Assembly: GCA_964017185.1 (NCBI GenBank)
Contig: OZ024871.1
Span: 60,873,226-60,937,225 of the forward strand
DNA: 64,000 nucleotides
Direction: 5' to 3'
From: Rugalucina vietnamica
Taxonomy: Eukaryota; Mollusca; Bivalvia; Lucinida; Lucinidae
Shown: piece after piece, positions 47,690 to 56,658 of the stretch
Layout: every line of letters starts with the position of its first letter
Position numbering within the stretch: position 1 is the stretch's first letter
Made by a program: the position numbers and the translations under genes
Notes under the pieces: generated by a model
Database searches by the model: none
What the model was told of the DNA's origin: nothing
The model's input: the letters and a program-made list of their open reading frames with translations, nothing else

Positions 47690-48261
47690 TGGTTTTGTCA
47701 TTCTTGCACTTGGTGACTTGTGATTAGGCTTGAATATGTTTATTAATGGTTTATGGTCTGTTATTACTGTAAAGTCTATACCATACAAGTACACTTGAAA
47801 CCTTTCTATACCCCATGTAATTCTTAGTGCTTCGCATTCTATTTCAACTATATCTCTCTACTGCATTCAATGTTCTGCTGGCATAAAAGCAACTGGTCGA
47901 AATTGTCTCCATGTTTCTGTTCTAGTATGCAACCTAATCCTACTGGGTTTGCATCGCAAATAATCCTTGTCTCTGCATTTTGATCGTAATATGCCATTAC
48001 TTCTACACTTATCATTGCATTTTTCAATGTCTCGAACACGTCTTGCTGTTCTTTTACCCAGTGGAAAGACTGATTTCTCCTTGTTAGATTACGCAGTGGT
48101 TCACTTATTGTAGCGAACTGAGGTACAAACTTTGAACAGTACGATACGAGTCCCAGAAAACTTTTCAGTTCTTTCACATTTGTTGGCCGTTCAGTTTGTA
48201 ATACAGCCTGAATTTTGCTGTCTTGTGGCTTTAATCCTTCTGATGTCAATGTATGACCCAT
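47690..48261 (-). pseudogene. Gypsy RT thumb and RNase H
   Basis: On the minus strand it reads MGHTLTSEGLKPQDSKIQAV, then FLGLVSYCSKFVPQFATISE (RT connection), QSFHWVKEQQDVFETLK, and the RNase H start RIICDANPVGLGCILEQK, where the first catalytic aspartate is kept. A frame break follows, then ITDHKPLINIFKPNHKSP (47690-47800), another RNase H hallmark. Frameshift at about 47850 and stops mark it as dead. Confidence 0.8.
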
Positions 48262-48690
48262 GAACGATATACTGTCCCTGCTGAAGATACATTTATCAGG
48301 GTTTAGAGTCAGATTCTTGTCTCAAAGTCTTTGTAACACTTTTTCTCAAGATTTGATCATGTTCTTTCTGTGTCTTGGCATAAATAATTATGTTATCAGA
48401 TATGTTCTTACAGCCTTCAATGTCCTGCAACGTTTGTTGGATTATCCTTTGATAAATCTCAGGTGAACAGGAAATTCCAAATTTTAGCCTGCAATATCTA
48501 TATATTCCATCGTATGTCACAAAGTTTGTAATGTCCCTGCTGCTAGGTTCAAGGCCTTGTAATGTCCCTGCTGCTAGGTTCAAGGCCTACTTGATGAAAC
48601 CCTTGGGCAAGATCTAACTTTGAAAATATCTTTGCTCCATCCATTTCTTCGAGGGTTTGGTCTACGTTTGGTAAAGGAAAGCATTCCCTT
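48262..48690 (-). pseudogene. Gypsy reverse transcriptase, palm region
   Basis: Minus-strand pieces: [32 protein letters not shown] (motif A aspartate present), YRYCRLKFGISCSPEIYQRI, then NISDNIIIYAKTQKEHD, where the second catalytic aspartate of the ISDD motif is replaced by asparagine. A tandem duplication of about 30 bp (around 48528-48590) repeats [10 protein letters not shown] and breaks the frame. The N-terminal half of the RT is on the other side of the 48693-49344 insertion. Confidence 0.8.
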
Positions 48691-48692
48691 AA

Positions 48693-49344
48693 ACAGCAGT
48701 CACACAGTAGCGTATAAGTGAAACGCGCACCAGGCATGTTGAAAAAATAGCAAAATTCCACATACGCCAGACACACGTCGGAAACACGTTCAAAACTCGC
48801 TACAAGCGCGTTGGGTACGCTTGGTGTATGTCCGGCACGCGTCGCTGTACGTCGATAAAAGTCTCTGCGCGTTTCGCGTGCGTTTGGGCTAAAAAGTTTT
48901 TAAACATGCTTAAAAATTCTCTAGAAGCTTGGCGTGTCTCGGACGTGTGACTCGGGCGTGTGACATATACATCTCGAATAAGTTCCACGCGCATCTGAAT
49001 GCGTTTGGTGCGTGTTTGAGGCATGCCAGTGTACGTTACATGCGCGTTCCAATTTTATGAGATGTTGCTTCACTAGCATGCCCCAAGCGTGTGCAAAATG
49101 CGCATTAAACATTCGATGCGCGCCTGTAGCGCGTGTTTAGCGTGACTGGGGCGTGTCACAACCGTACTCCAAAACTTTGAGAATTTTCATACGTCCGGCA
49201 CTTGCCTCAGTCACGCGCTGATGTGTGACTGCTAAAGCGAGTTAAAGGAATAAACTAATTTTTATACGTCCAAAGTCTTCAGCGTGTTGTGAATTTTCTA
49301 CGCCCGGCGCGCGTTTGAGTTATACGCTACTGTGTGACTGCTGT
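48693..49344. mobile_element. 652-bp GC-rich MITE-like element in the Gypsy RT
   Basis: Perfect 25-nt terminal inverted repeat starting ACAGCAGTCACACAGTAGCG. The interior is rich in GCGCG and ACGCG words. It includes an internal copy of the terminal segment (GTGTGACTGCTAAAG near 49224-49238, after CTCAGTCACGCGCTGA), so the last 100 bp look duplicated. A degraded sister copy lies at 1927-2590. The target duplication is not resolved (AA/AATT around it). Non-coding. Confidence 0.8.
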
Positions 49345-49560
49345 AATTAGTACAGCAGTATTTGCTTTTCGCATGTCCACACATATTCGTATATCATTGT
49401 TCGGTTTGGGGACTAGGACACCCGTGGGACCCTCTACTTTCTGGATTATCCCTTGGTCGAGGGGGTCATTCAGTTTATTGTTCACCTGTTCACACATTAA
49501 CTGGCATTTTTCTTGTTGACTGAGCTACTGGCTGAATATCTCAGTTGATGTGTAGTTTCA
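49345..49560 (-). pseudogene. Gypsy reverse transcriptase, N-terminal part
   Basis: On the minus strand an open stretch includes DQGIIQKVEGPTGVLVPKP, then NNDIRICVDMRKAN, the usual fingers region just before the palm. It stops at the 48693-49344 insertion, and the palm continues beyond it. Confidence 0.75.
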
Positions 49561-49748
49561 GCTTGAAATCCTTCAATTTTCCTAGCCCTTCGAATCGGTC
49601 CTTGTATTCTTGTAGTATCGAATAGACTTTTCCTGTGACTGAATCACCTTACACAGAATTCACGCATTATTTAAGTAATCCAAGATCTTATGTGCACTTA
49701 AGACCAATTATTGACTTACACTGGCCATCAATTATGTGGAAAATTAAT

Positions 49749-49940
49749 TTATGCACTTTTCCATTCACAACAACATTGAATTGTGATACTCCAAGCAATT
49801 TTATTGGAATTTTTTGAAGCATAAGGGTAGATTTTAGCACTTGATTTTTCTAATTTTGTAGATGCTGTTTTCACTGAATTATAGGTATCTTTATCCATGC
49901 AACTGACTGATGCACCACTATCAATTATCACCAGTCTCAT
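49749..49940 (-). pseudogene. Gypsy aspartic protease
   Basis: MRLVIIDSGASVSCMDKDTY contains the retropepsin active-site triad DSGA. The flap and C-terminal part are in the same 63-residue frame in degraded form. It lies between the zinc knuckle and RT, as expected. Confidence 0.75.
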
Positions 49941-50036
49941 ATTGACTTTTATTTAATTAAGATGACTTGGAACACATGATTAATTCCAGATATTTCCTCA
50001 TTTTCATCTGCACTAGAATTTACTTCCTGAATTTTG

Positions 50037-50190
50037 ATCCGCATAATTTACTTTTTGCTTAGACTTTGATCTACACATGTGGCTGAAATGATTTTTCTTA
50101 TGACACACTGAACACACAACATTATGCGATCTTAAACACTTGTATGACCCTCATACACCGCTATGACCCTCATATCCACATCGAAAACAA
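50037..50190 (-). pseudogene. Gypsy gag zinc-knuckle remnant
   Basis: The minus strand reads CSVCHKKNHFSHMC, a perfect CX2CX4HX4C knuckle. A first knuckle, CFRCGYEGH, is broken by a short tandem duplication (CTATGACCCTCATA twice, 50142-50175) that brings in a stop. Most of gag upstream is missing: only about 40 bp separates the nested insertion from the 5' LTR. Confidence 0.7.
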
Positions 50191-51344
50191 ATTATGTCCC
50201 CCCTCCGAAGGAGTTGGGGGACATATTGTTTTTGGTGTGAATCCCGTCGGCGTCGACGTCAGCGTCGGCGGCGTAGCTTTTTGTCTGCACAATATCTCCT
50301 GAACCACTGGATGGATTTAGACCAAACTGGCACAGAAACTTCATTGGGACAGCCCAATGGAGTGATAAGATTTTGGTGACCTTGACCTAATTTTCAAGGT
50401 CACAAAGGTCAATTAACTGTTTGAAAGTCCGTCCGTCATCCGTCCGTCGTCCGTCCATCGTCCGTCCACAATTTCAAAGATCTTCTCCTCTGAAACCACT
50501 TGGCCAATCAAAGCCAAATTTTATATGAAGCATCTATAGGAAGGGGGAACCAATGTGTATATAAGAAATCCAGGTCACATGACCAAGATGGCCGCCATGC
50601 CCATATATGGTAAAAACCCTTCAAAAATCTTCTTCTCCAGAACCGGTGGACCGATTTCAACGAAACTTGGCATGAAGCATTGATGGCTCAAGCACTTCAA
50701 TGTGTATATAAATCATGGCCCTGTGATGACCTTGACCTATTTTACAGCAAAGTCAACATAGGTCGTCAATGCATTTGAATGGGGAAAACTTTTAAAATGT
50801 CATTTTAAGTAAAAGTCTTGCAGGAAATGGGCAGTAGGACTGAATATTAATGATTCTGAAAAAATTTGCACCCCAGGGGCAATATACATGTATATTATCA
50901 TAATATTCAAACATCATCTCCTCTGAAACCGCTTGGCCAATTAAAGCCAAATTTTATGTGAAGCATCAATAGGAAGGGGTAACCAATGTGTATATAAATA
51001 ATCAAGGTCACATAACCAAGATGGCCGCCATGCCCATATATGGTAAAAACCCTTCCAAAATCTTCTTCTCCGGAACCGGTACACTGATTTCAAAGAAACT
51101 TGGCATGGAGCATTGATGGCTCAAGAAGTACAATGTATATATAAATCATGACCCTGTGATGACCTTGATCTTTTTTTATGGCAAGGTCAACATAGGTCGC
51201 CTATGCATTTGAATGGGGGAAACTTTTAAAAAGTAATTTGAGGTGAAAATCTTGCAGGAATGGGTAGTTTGACTGAATATTAATGATTCTGAAAAAAATG
51301 GACCCAACGGGCTCATATGCCCCCACCCCGGAGCAATATACATG

Positions 51345-51960
51345 TTTGTTATATGACTGAAGTAAATCTTGTCCCCTGATTGGTTCATTCAGTATTAATA
51401 AATTCTTATATTTCTCTGAAACTAGACCAAACTGATGAAAACCAGATCAAACCAGTTCCTGGAGGTTAATTATTTTGACAGGTTTTCTATATTAACCTCC
51501 AAAATCTATATTACGCTCCTGAGTACCCAAAAATAGCACCAGCATGAAATCAACATGGGCTTCATGAAATTGACATGATTTGATGTATGTGTTTAAAACC
51601 TGCTAGTTAGCTATAAATAGCACGAACTCATTTCAGTTCATGAAATCTACATGCTTTGCAGCAACACACTATTACAGGTAAACAAAGCACTAGATAGTGA
51701 GGTGTACTTGGTGATAATTAAGGGATAATTTTGTTTATTTTTCATAAGAATCTATGTTGTTGGTATCCATTGGAATTGCCTCGTCATGGTGATTCTTATG
51801 AGTACCCATAACATAGGTTTTATTAAGAACTAACAAACTTATCTTTCAATCATAATCAATTGTTCCTCATTGTCTAGCCTTCTTTAACATCTGATATGAT
51901 TTTGTTTATTCATTTGTTATAAAATAAACACTAAAATACTTGAAAAGTCATATAACAGAA
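51345..51960. mobile_element. Possible small TIR insertion
   Basis: GTTATATGACT near 51348 and AGTCATATAAC near 51946 form an 11-nt inverted pair around about 600 bp of AT-rich sequence that is absent from other monomers. Weak evidence; no TSD. Confidence 0.3.
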
Positions 51961-51976
51961 CACCCCCCGTTATTGA

Positions 51977-52096
51977 ATTCAATTTCGGTAGATATAAGGA
52001 TTTATCTACCCTCAAAAGTGATATTCACCTCGGCCTCCGGCCTCGGTGAATATCACTTTTTCAGGTAGATAAATCCTTATATCTACCTCATTGAAG
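51977..52096. repeat. Near-perfect palindrome (about 120 bp)
   Basis: Arms contain GGTAGATATAAGGATTTATC and AGTGATATTCACC with their complements. The centre, near 52034, is CGGCCTCCGGCCTCGG. It is a foldback MITE-like unit, similar in design to the palindrome at 62128-62303. Confidence 0.75.
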
Positions 52097-52662
52097 TCGA
52101 TAATTGTATAATATTACCAAAATATTCAAACATCATCTTCTCTGAAACCACTTGGCCAATCAAAGCCAAATTTTATGTGAAGCATTTATAGAATGAGGGA
52201 ACCAATGTGTATATAAATGATCCAGGTCACATGACCAAGATGGCCGCCATGCCCATATATGGTAAAAACCCTTCCAAAATCTTCTTCTCTGGAACCGGTG
52301 GACCGATTTCAACAAAACTTGGCATGAAACATCAATGGCTTAAGTACTACAATGTATATATAAATCATGACCCTGTTGTGACCTTGACCTATTTTACGAC
52401 AAGGTCAACATAGGTTGCCTATGCCTTTGAATGGGGATAACTGTTATTTGTCGGTTGAAGGGAAAGACTTGCAGGAAATTGGCAAATGGACAGGATATTG
52501 ATTATTATGAAGAAAAATAATGGACACCAGGGAATCATCTGCCCCTTTACTGGGGCTTTTTTCCATAATATGCAAACATGTTTATTGGTATATACGTACA
52601 ACAGATCTCAGGTGAGCGTTTACAGGACCATTGGTCCTCTGGTTCTTTATTATTATTTAAAG

Positions 52663-52686
52663 ATCCCATTTGTCGTCGCCAAAATT
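52663..52686 (-). other. Primer-binding-site region of the Gypsy element
   Basis: Directly inside the 5' LTR, the minus strand reads AATTTTGGCGACGACAAATG, the position and style of a tRNA primer-binding site in Ty3/Gypsy elements. The tRNA was not identified. Confidence 0.6.
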
Positions 52687-53136
52687 TGTCATGATCTTGT
52701 TGGGTTCGAAAACACATCTGGACAGTTTGGTTGTTTAATCTATTCTAATTCTGACTTACAAAGCATGCATACAATGTGATATAAATCATGTCAGAGGTAC
52801 ACCTCAACCTCTTTATAACACTATTGTTGGGGTCCAAGCCAATTTCCGTGTTAGCTATCCAATCCGTGTTATAACGAGACTAAAATGTATAGATATATAG
52901 CAAAATTATTCTAAAATGACCATTTGGGGTCCAACAGTGATCAGTGCTATATATTGTTGGGTTCGAAAACACATCTGGACAGTTTGGTTGTTTAATCTAT
53001 TCTAATTCTGACTTACAAAGCATGCATACAATGTGATATAAATCATGTCAGAGGTACATGTAATTATTTAAGACTTACAGAGTTGTTATGCAGAGACCAT
53101 ACACACTCTTATTAGAGCTCTGATACATACATTACA
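52687..53136 (-). repeat. 5' LTR of the Gypsy element with internal insertion and duplication (450 bp)
   Basis: It is longer than its partner because a segment of about 101 bp (TTGTTGGGTTCGAAAACACA ... GTCAGAGGTA) is present twice, at about 52697-52797 and 52957-53057, around about 160 bp of unrelated sequence (with TAACACTATTGTTGGGGTCC and CCGTGTTATAACGAG). Otherwise it aligns with the 39210-39383 LTR. Confidence 0.75.
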
Positions 53137-53141
53137 GGGCC

Positions 53142-53262
53142 AGTCAGTAGGTGGGGCAAAAACGGGAGAACCCTGAGAAAAACCACTTGGCACACCCGCA
53201 AGCAGAACTTGGCTTGTCTCACATGTGGCCAGAGCTGGGCTCGAACCCACACCAGACACAGC
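53142..53262 (-). mobile_element. 5' part of the SINE split by the Gypsy element
   Basis: On the minus strand TGTGGGTTCGAGCCCAGCTC is box-B-like. A body follows with GTGCCAAGTGGTTTTTCTC and GGGTTCTCCCG, typical of molluscan SINEs (general knowledge), ending ACTGGCCC at the Gypsy insertion point. Box A is not visible, so the copy is 5' truncated. Its tail is at 39150-39209. Confidence 0.6.
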
Positions 53263-53726
53263 GGTGAGAAGAAGGGCTCATGGAAACACCCAAAACCACT
53301 CCAAACATTCAAAAGCCATGTGATCGGTTAGCAAAAAAACAATTTCTGCTCCGATGTGGGGTTCTGTGCTTAAACACTTATAAATTATTATGTTGTTATA
53401 AAGGCAAATGTTTGTTCTATATGATAGGAAAGTGCAGGGAACGCCCAGAAACCAAGAAAAAGAGGAATACCTCCGGAACAGAAAACCACATCAATATGCT
53501 CGTTAGCAGAAAACCACATCAATATGCTCGTTAGCAGAAGTAAAATCGCAAAATCTCGCCTATTAATACCTATCAACCACAGAATAGGAGAAACGAAATA
53601 TGACAGAGCCTACTCAAAAACTAACATAAGTAGCATGCCAGAATTACTGCTTTACAAGGCCACCAATCCAATACGATATCACTTGTGGGGAAGTTGCCAA
53701 TGGGCAAAAATGTTCTGAAGGCTCTT
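53263..53726. other. Unassigned spacer
   Basis: No gene recognised. A 33-bp tandem duplication of AGAAAACCACATCAATATGC plus CTCGTTAGC occurs at about 53479-53540. The open frames here are not supported. Confidence 0.35.
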
Positions 53727-55490
53727 AAGGTGAGCTTATAGTATAGTAGTCGAGCCGATGTCCGTGTGTGCGTGCGTCCGTTCACACTTTCAAACTTTAA
53801 TATCTCTAAGACTACAAGGCCAATCGCCAGTCGCAATCAAATTTTATCTAAAGCATCATTATAAGGAGGGGGAAAGGTTGCGTTAGGTTTGGGCCAGGTC
53901 GGATCAGAATATAAAAATTAAAACTGAGATCCTTTAAGAGCAGCGAACTCTGGTTTCCTTGGCAACAGATAGCTCCCATTGAGTTATAATGGGGAAAATG
54001 TTGTGGCCACTCTAGCAACTTCATTTTTGATTGGATCGTCTTCATTCTTGGGAATAACAAGGACAACCATAAAATCTCGGATGAGTACGAATTTCGGCTA
54101 GGTTCGACCTCAGATTGCGGAGTTAGCTGCCTTTGAGCGCCTGGAAAAATCACCATAGACTTACGTATAATGGGGAAAATGTTGTGGCCACTCTAGCGCC
54201 ATTGTGTTGTGGGCACTCTAGCACCTTCAATTTTGATCGGATCTTCTTCATTTTTAGCTTGCCTGCATGAAGTGCACAGAGCTATTGTTGTCACCTCAGT
54301 CGTCCCCGTTTACGTTTACGTTTACGTGTACGTCCGCGTCACACTTTCAGTTAAAGTTTTTTAGAAGTCTATATCTCTTGAACATGTAGATGTATCAAGT
54401 TGATACTTTGCATATTGGTAGATATTGGTCTGAAGTTTTATGCAGTTGTGTACCATCATGACCCATCCTGGGTGACCTTGAGGTCAAGGTCACAGACTTA
54501 GAAATCTTATGTTAAAGTTTTTCATAAAAGTTTTTAGAAGTCTATATCTCTTGAACATGTTGATGGATCAAGTTGATACTGTGCATGTTGGTAGATATTG
54601 GTCTGAAGTTTTATGCAGTACCATCGTCGTCCACCCTGGGTGACCTTGAGGTCAAGGTCACAGACTTAGAAATTTTACATTAAAGTTTTTCATTAAAGAT
54701 TTAAGAAGTCTATATCTCTTGAACATGTTGATGGATCAAGTTGATACGTTGCATGTTTGAAGATATTGGTCTGAAGTTTTATGGAGTACCATCATGAACC
54801 ACCCTGGGTGACCGTGAGGTCAAGGTCACAGATTTAGAAATTTTTTGTTGAAGTTTTTCGTTAAAGTTGTTAGAAGTCTATATCTCTTGAACATGTTGAT
54901 GAATCAAGTTGATACTTTGCATGTTTGTAGATATTGGTCTGAAGTTTTATGCTTTTACGACCCACCTGAGCGACCTTGAGGTCAAGGTCATGGGTCATAG
55001 ATTTTGATAAATTTAGTGGCAAAGCACAAGTCAGGCGAGCTACGCTGTCCTGCGACAGCTCTTATTGGAACTAACAAGGATAACAATAACATCTTGGATG
55101 AGTTCATTTTTTGCCGGATTCGACTCTTGACTGTGGAGTAAGCTGCCCTTGAATGTTTGAAAAATCAATTTTTAGTGTTGTGGCCACTCCAGCGCCTTCA
55201 ATTTTGATCAGATCTTCTTCATTCTTGGAAGTGAAAAGGATAATCATAACATCTTGGATGAGTTCGAATTTCAGCCAGATCCCATGCTTGACTGCAGAGT
55301 TAGTTAATTTTCTAACATCTTCTATTATATTGCAGCCATAGACCTGAAACATGACCACGATGGCCGTTATACCCATATATGGTAAAAAACAAAACAACAA
55401 CAACAACAAAAAAAAAACAACCACTTTGTCCAGTGACTGTACTTGTTAACTCTCAGGTGAGCGATCGTTGCACTTGGGCTACTTGTTAGA
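53727..55490 (+). mobile_element. Helentron-like tandem-repeat element (divergent subfamily) with nested element
   Basis: The head resembles AGGTGAGCTTATAGTATAG with GTGCGTGCGTCCG patch (53755-53775). Units of about 200 bp follow (TTGTGGCCACTCTAGC, ATCTTCTTCATTCTTGG), and the tail has CTCTCAGGTGAGCG (55449-55462). The leading part of the head hairpin is missing. A second element (54255-55066) is inserted within it after GATCTTCTTCATT. The open frames 53848-54156 and 55104-55424 are repeat translation. Confidence 0.6.
54255..55066 (+). mobile_element. Helentron-like element of the AGCTTGCCTGCATGAAG subfamily
   Basis: The head TAGCTTGCCTGCATGAAGTG pairs with subterminal CAGGCGAGC (near 55032). 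The tail has the hairpin GCTGTCCTGCGACAGC then TCTTATT. After a CGTTTACGTTTACG patch, four units of about 185 bp contain TATATCTCTTGAACATGT and TGACCTTGAGGTCAAGGTCA. It is a close relative of the elements at 27347 and 62592 by head and tail structure. Confidence 0.7.
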
Positions 55491-56289
55491 TAAAAACAGC
55501 ACAAGAGCAAAGCCATGTGCAATCATGCACATATTCAACTTGAACAAGAATAATACCGATTTTATATGCAATCATAAACCGGTCGCACATGTTTTGCTGT
55601 AGGAAAATGCATTTTTCAAGCTATAACATAGATGAAATGGTCAAGTTTTTAGGGGTTTAATGAATGTTTTGGAATGTAATTCGTACCGCAAGGGCTACAA
55701 TCCCATTTTATTCACATTGTCTCAGCAAATGACATGAAGGGAAGCATGTACGGACACCAAATTCTTCACCACCGATGCAGATCGAACCTAGAACCTCTAG
55801 CACCAGAGGCCAGTGTTCTTACCACTGAGGTATACCGCGCTTCAGTCAGTATAACTGAAATAAAATTGCCAATATTTGAGTAAATTTCTGTTTTCGGGTT
55901 GTTGCTTTATTATAAAAAAGGTTTAAATGGGACTATACTGCAATAGCAGGAATTCGTCTTGTTAGGGGCAATAGTGTCGATAGGCACAACCCTTGTTAGG
56001 GGCAACATAAACAGAAGGCTCAGTTTCTACACAAGTGACACCTATGAATTAATCTTGACATCCTTTGTTTGCAAAACAAAATGGATTAGGATATGGTTAT
56101 ATGTAGCAAAAGTGCATTTTAAAGCATTTTATTGACCGAACGCCCTCACTTGCAACCACGAAATCTAATGACTCCGAAACACCACACTCTGGAGAAAGTG
56201 TATCGCAAGTAAGCTATAGACTTTTGTGTGCCCGATTCATTCGTTTCAGATGCAGAAATATATACTATTTGGAACTGTATTCTTCTTTT
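55491..56289. other. Unassigned spacer with tRNA-like relic
   Basis: At 55772-55842 (minus) TACCTCAGTGGTAAGAACAC and, about 35 nt later, GGTTCGATCTGC resemble box A and box B of a tRNA-derived SINE head. The rest is not recognised. CTTGTTAGGGGCAA is repeated at about 55960 and 55992. Confidence 0.4.
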
Positions 56290-56325
56290 TATACCCCGCC
56301 ACTTCAAGAAATGCGGGGTATTATG
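56290..56325. repeat. Short remnant of the ATACCCCGCC-family head
   Basis: ATACCCCGCCACTTCAAGAA then ATGCGGGGTATTATG matches the head hairpin of the element starting at 31651. Only the head is present. Confidence 0.6.
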
Positions 56326-56439
56326 TTTTATCATATATTTACTACAAAATACGTTCTTTTTGCATATGCGATACAGACAAGAGTTACGTTCACGTATCGC
56401 GGCACAGTATCTCGAAAGCCGTATCCGTTCAAAAATTGA

Positions 56440-56658
56440 TAAAACCCATATCACTCCCTAGGGAGAAAAAGCCGTATCACCAAATGATTGGCTCACATAC
56501 CCACGTGACCCATATCATCCCTAGGGAGAAAAAGCCGTATCACCAAATGATTGGCTAATTCTGTTCTATTCTATCCATTCGGATCGCTCGGTGTTTAACA
56601 CGTTAATCGTGCTGACAGTCCGACGCCATTTTGAAATACGGAAGTGAAAGGTGTAAAC
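56440..56658 (+). promoter_or_regulatory. Putative promoter of the tyrosine recombinase gene
   Basis: A tandem duplication of about 65 bp (56448-56560; CCCTAGGGAGAAAAAGCCGT repeated) carries two inverted CCAAT boxes, TGATTGGCT at 56485-56493 and 56548-56556. Also present are a CACGTG E-box (56502-56507), a YY1-like AAAATGGCGTC on the minus strand (56622-56632) and an ETS-like CGGAAGTG (56640-56647) 11 nt before the start codon. No TATA box at a usual place. The set suits a TATA-less, broadly active promoter (inference). Confidence 0.55.

Larger units (their letters stand above)
50191..52643 (+). mobile_element. Chimeric Helentron-like element inside the Gypsy element
   Basis: The head (50191-50427) belongs to another family: ATGTCCCCCCTCCGAAGGAG with hairpin partner TTGGGGGACAT, then GTCGGCGTCGACG words and a TGACCTTGACC/AAGGTCAC unit. 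At about 50428 it switches to the (CCGT)n patch and monomers (near 50480, 50925, 52137) of the AGCTCACC family, and it ends with that family's CTCAGGTGAGCG, hairpin and CTCTGGT. About 760 bp (51345-52110), including a palindromic element, is inserted in the second monomer. Confidence 0.65.
39210..53136 (-). mobile_element. Ty3/Gypsy LTR retrotransposon, dead, with at least five nested insertions
   Basis: LTRs bound the element (39210-39383 and 52687-53136). Both begin TGTAATGTATG and end GATCATGACA on the minus strand, and GGGCC is duplicated outside. A polypurine tract abuts the 3' LTR and a TTTTGGCGACGAC block abuts the 5' LTR. Between them on the minus strand come zinc knuckle, protease, RT, RNase H and integrase, in Ty3/Gypsy order. 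Later insertions are 40233-41776, 43639-45616, 46381-47660, 48693-49344 and 50191-52643. Without them about 6 kb remains, a usual length, although most of gag is missing. The RT type with ISD(D) rather than YxDD resembles the Mag/SURL group (inference). Confidence 0.85.

Noticed and set aside
53280-53718. Open frames of 60-84 residues near 53.3-53.7 kb as a small gene
   Set aside because: Low-complexity content, a 33-bp tandem duplication inside, no splice or domain support.
55772-55842. Possible tRNA gene on the minus strand
   Set aside because: Box-like segments are present, but stems do not pair convincingly and box B is degraded. More likely a SINE head relic.
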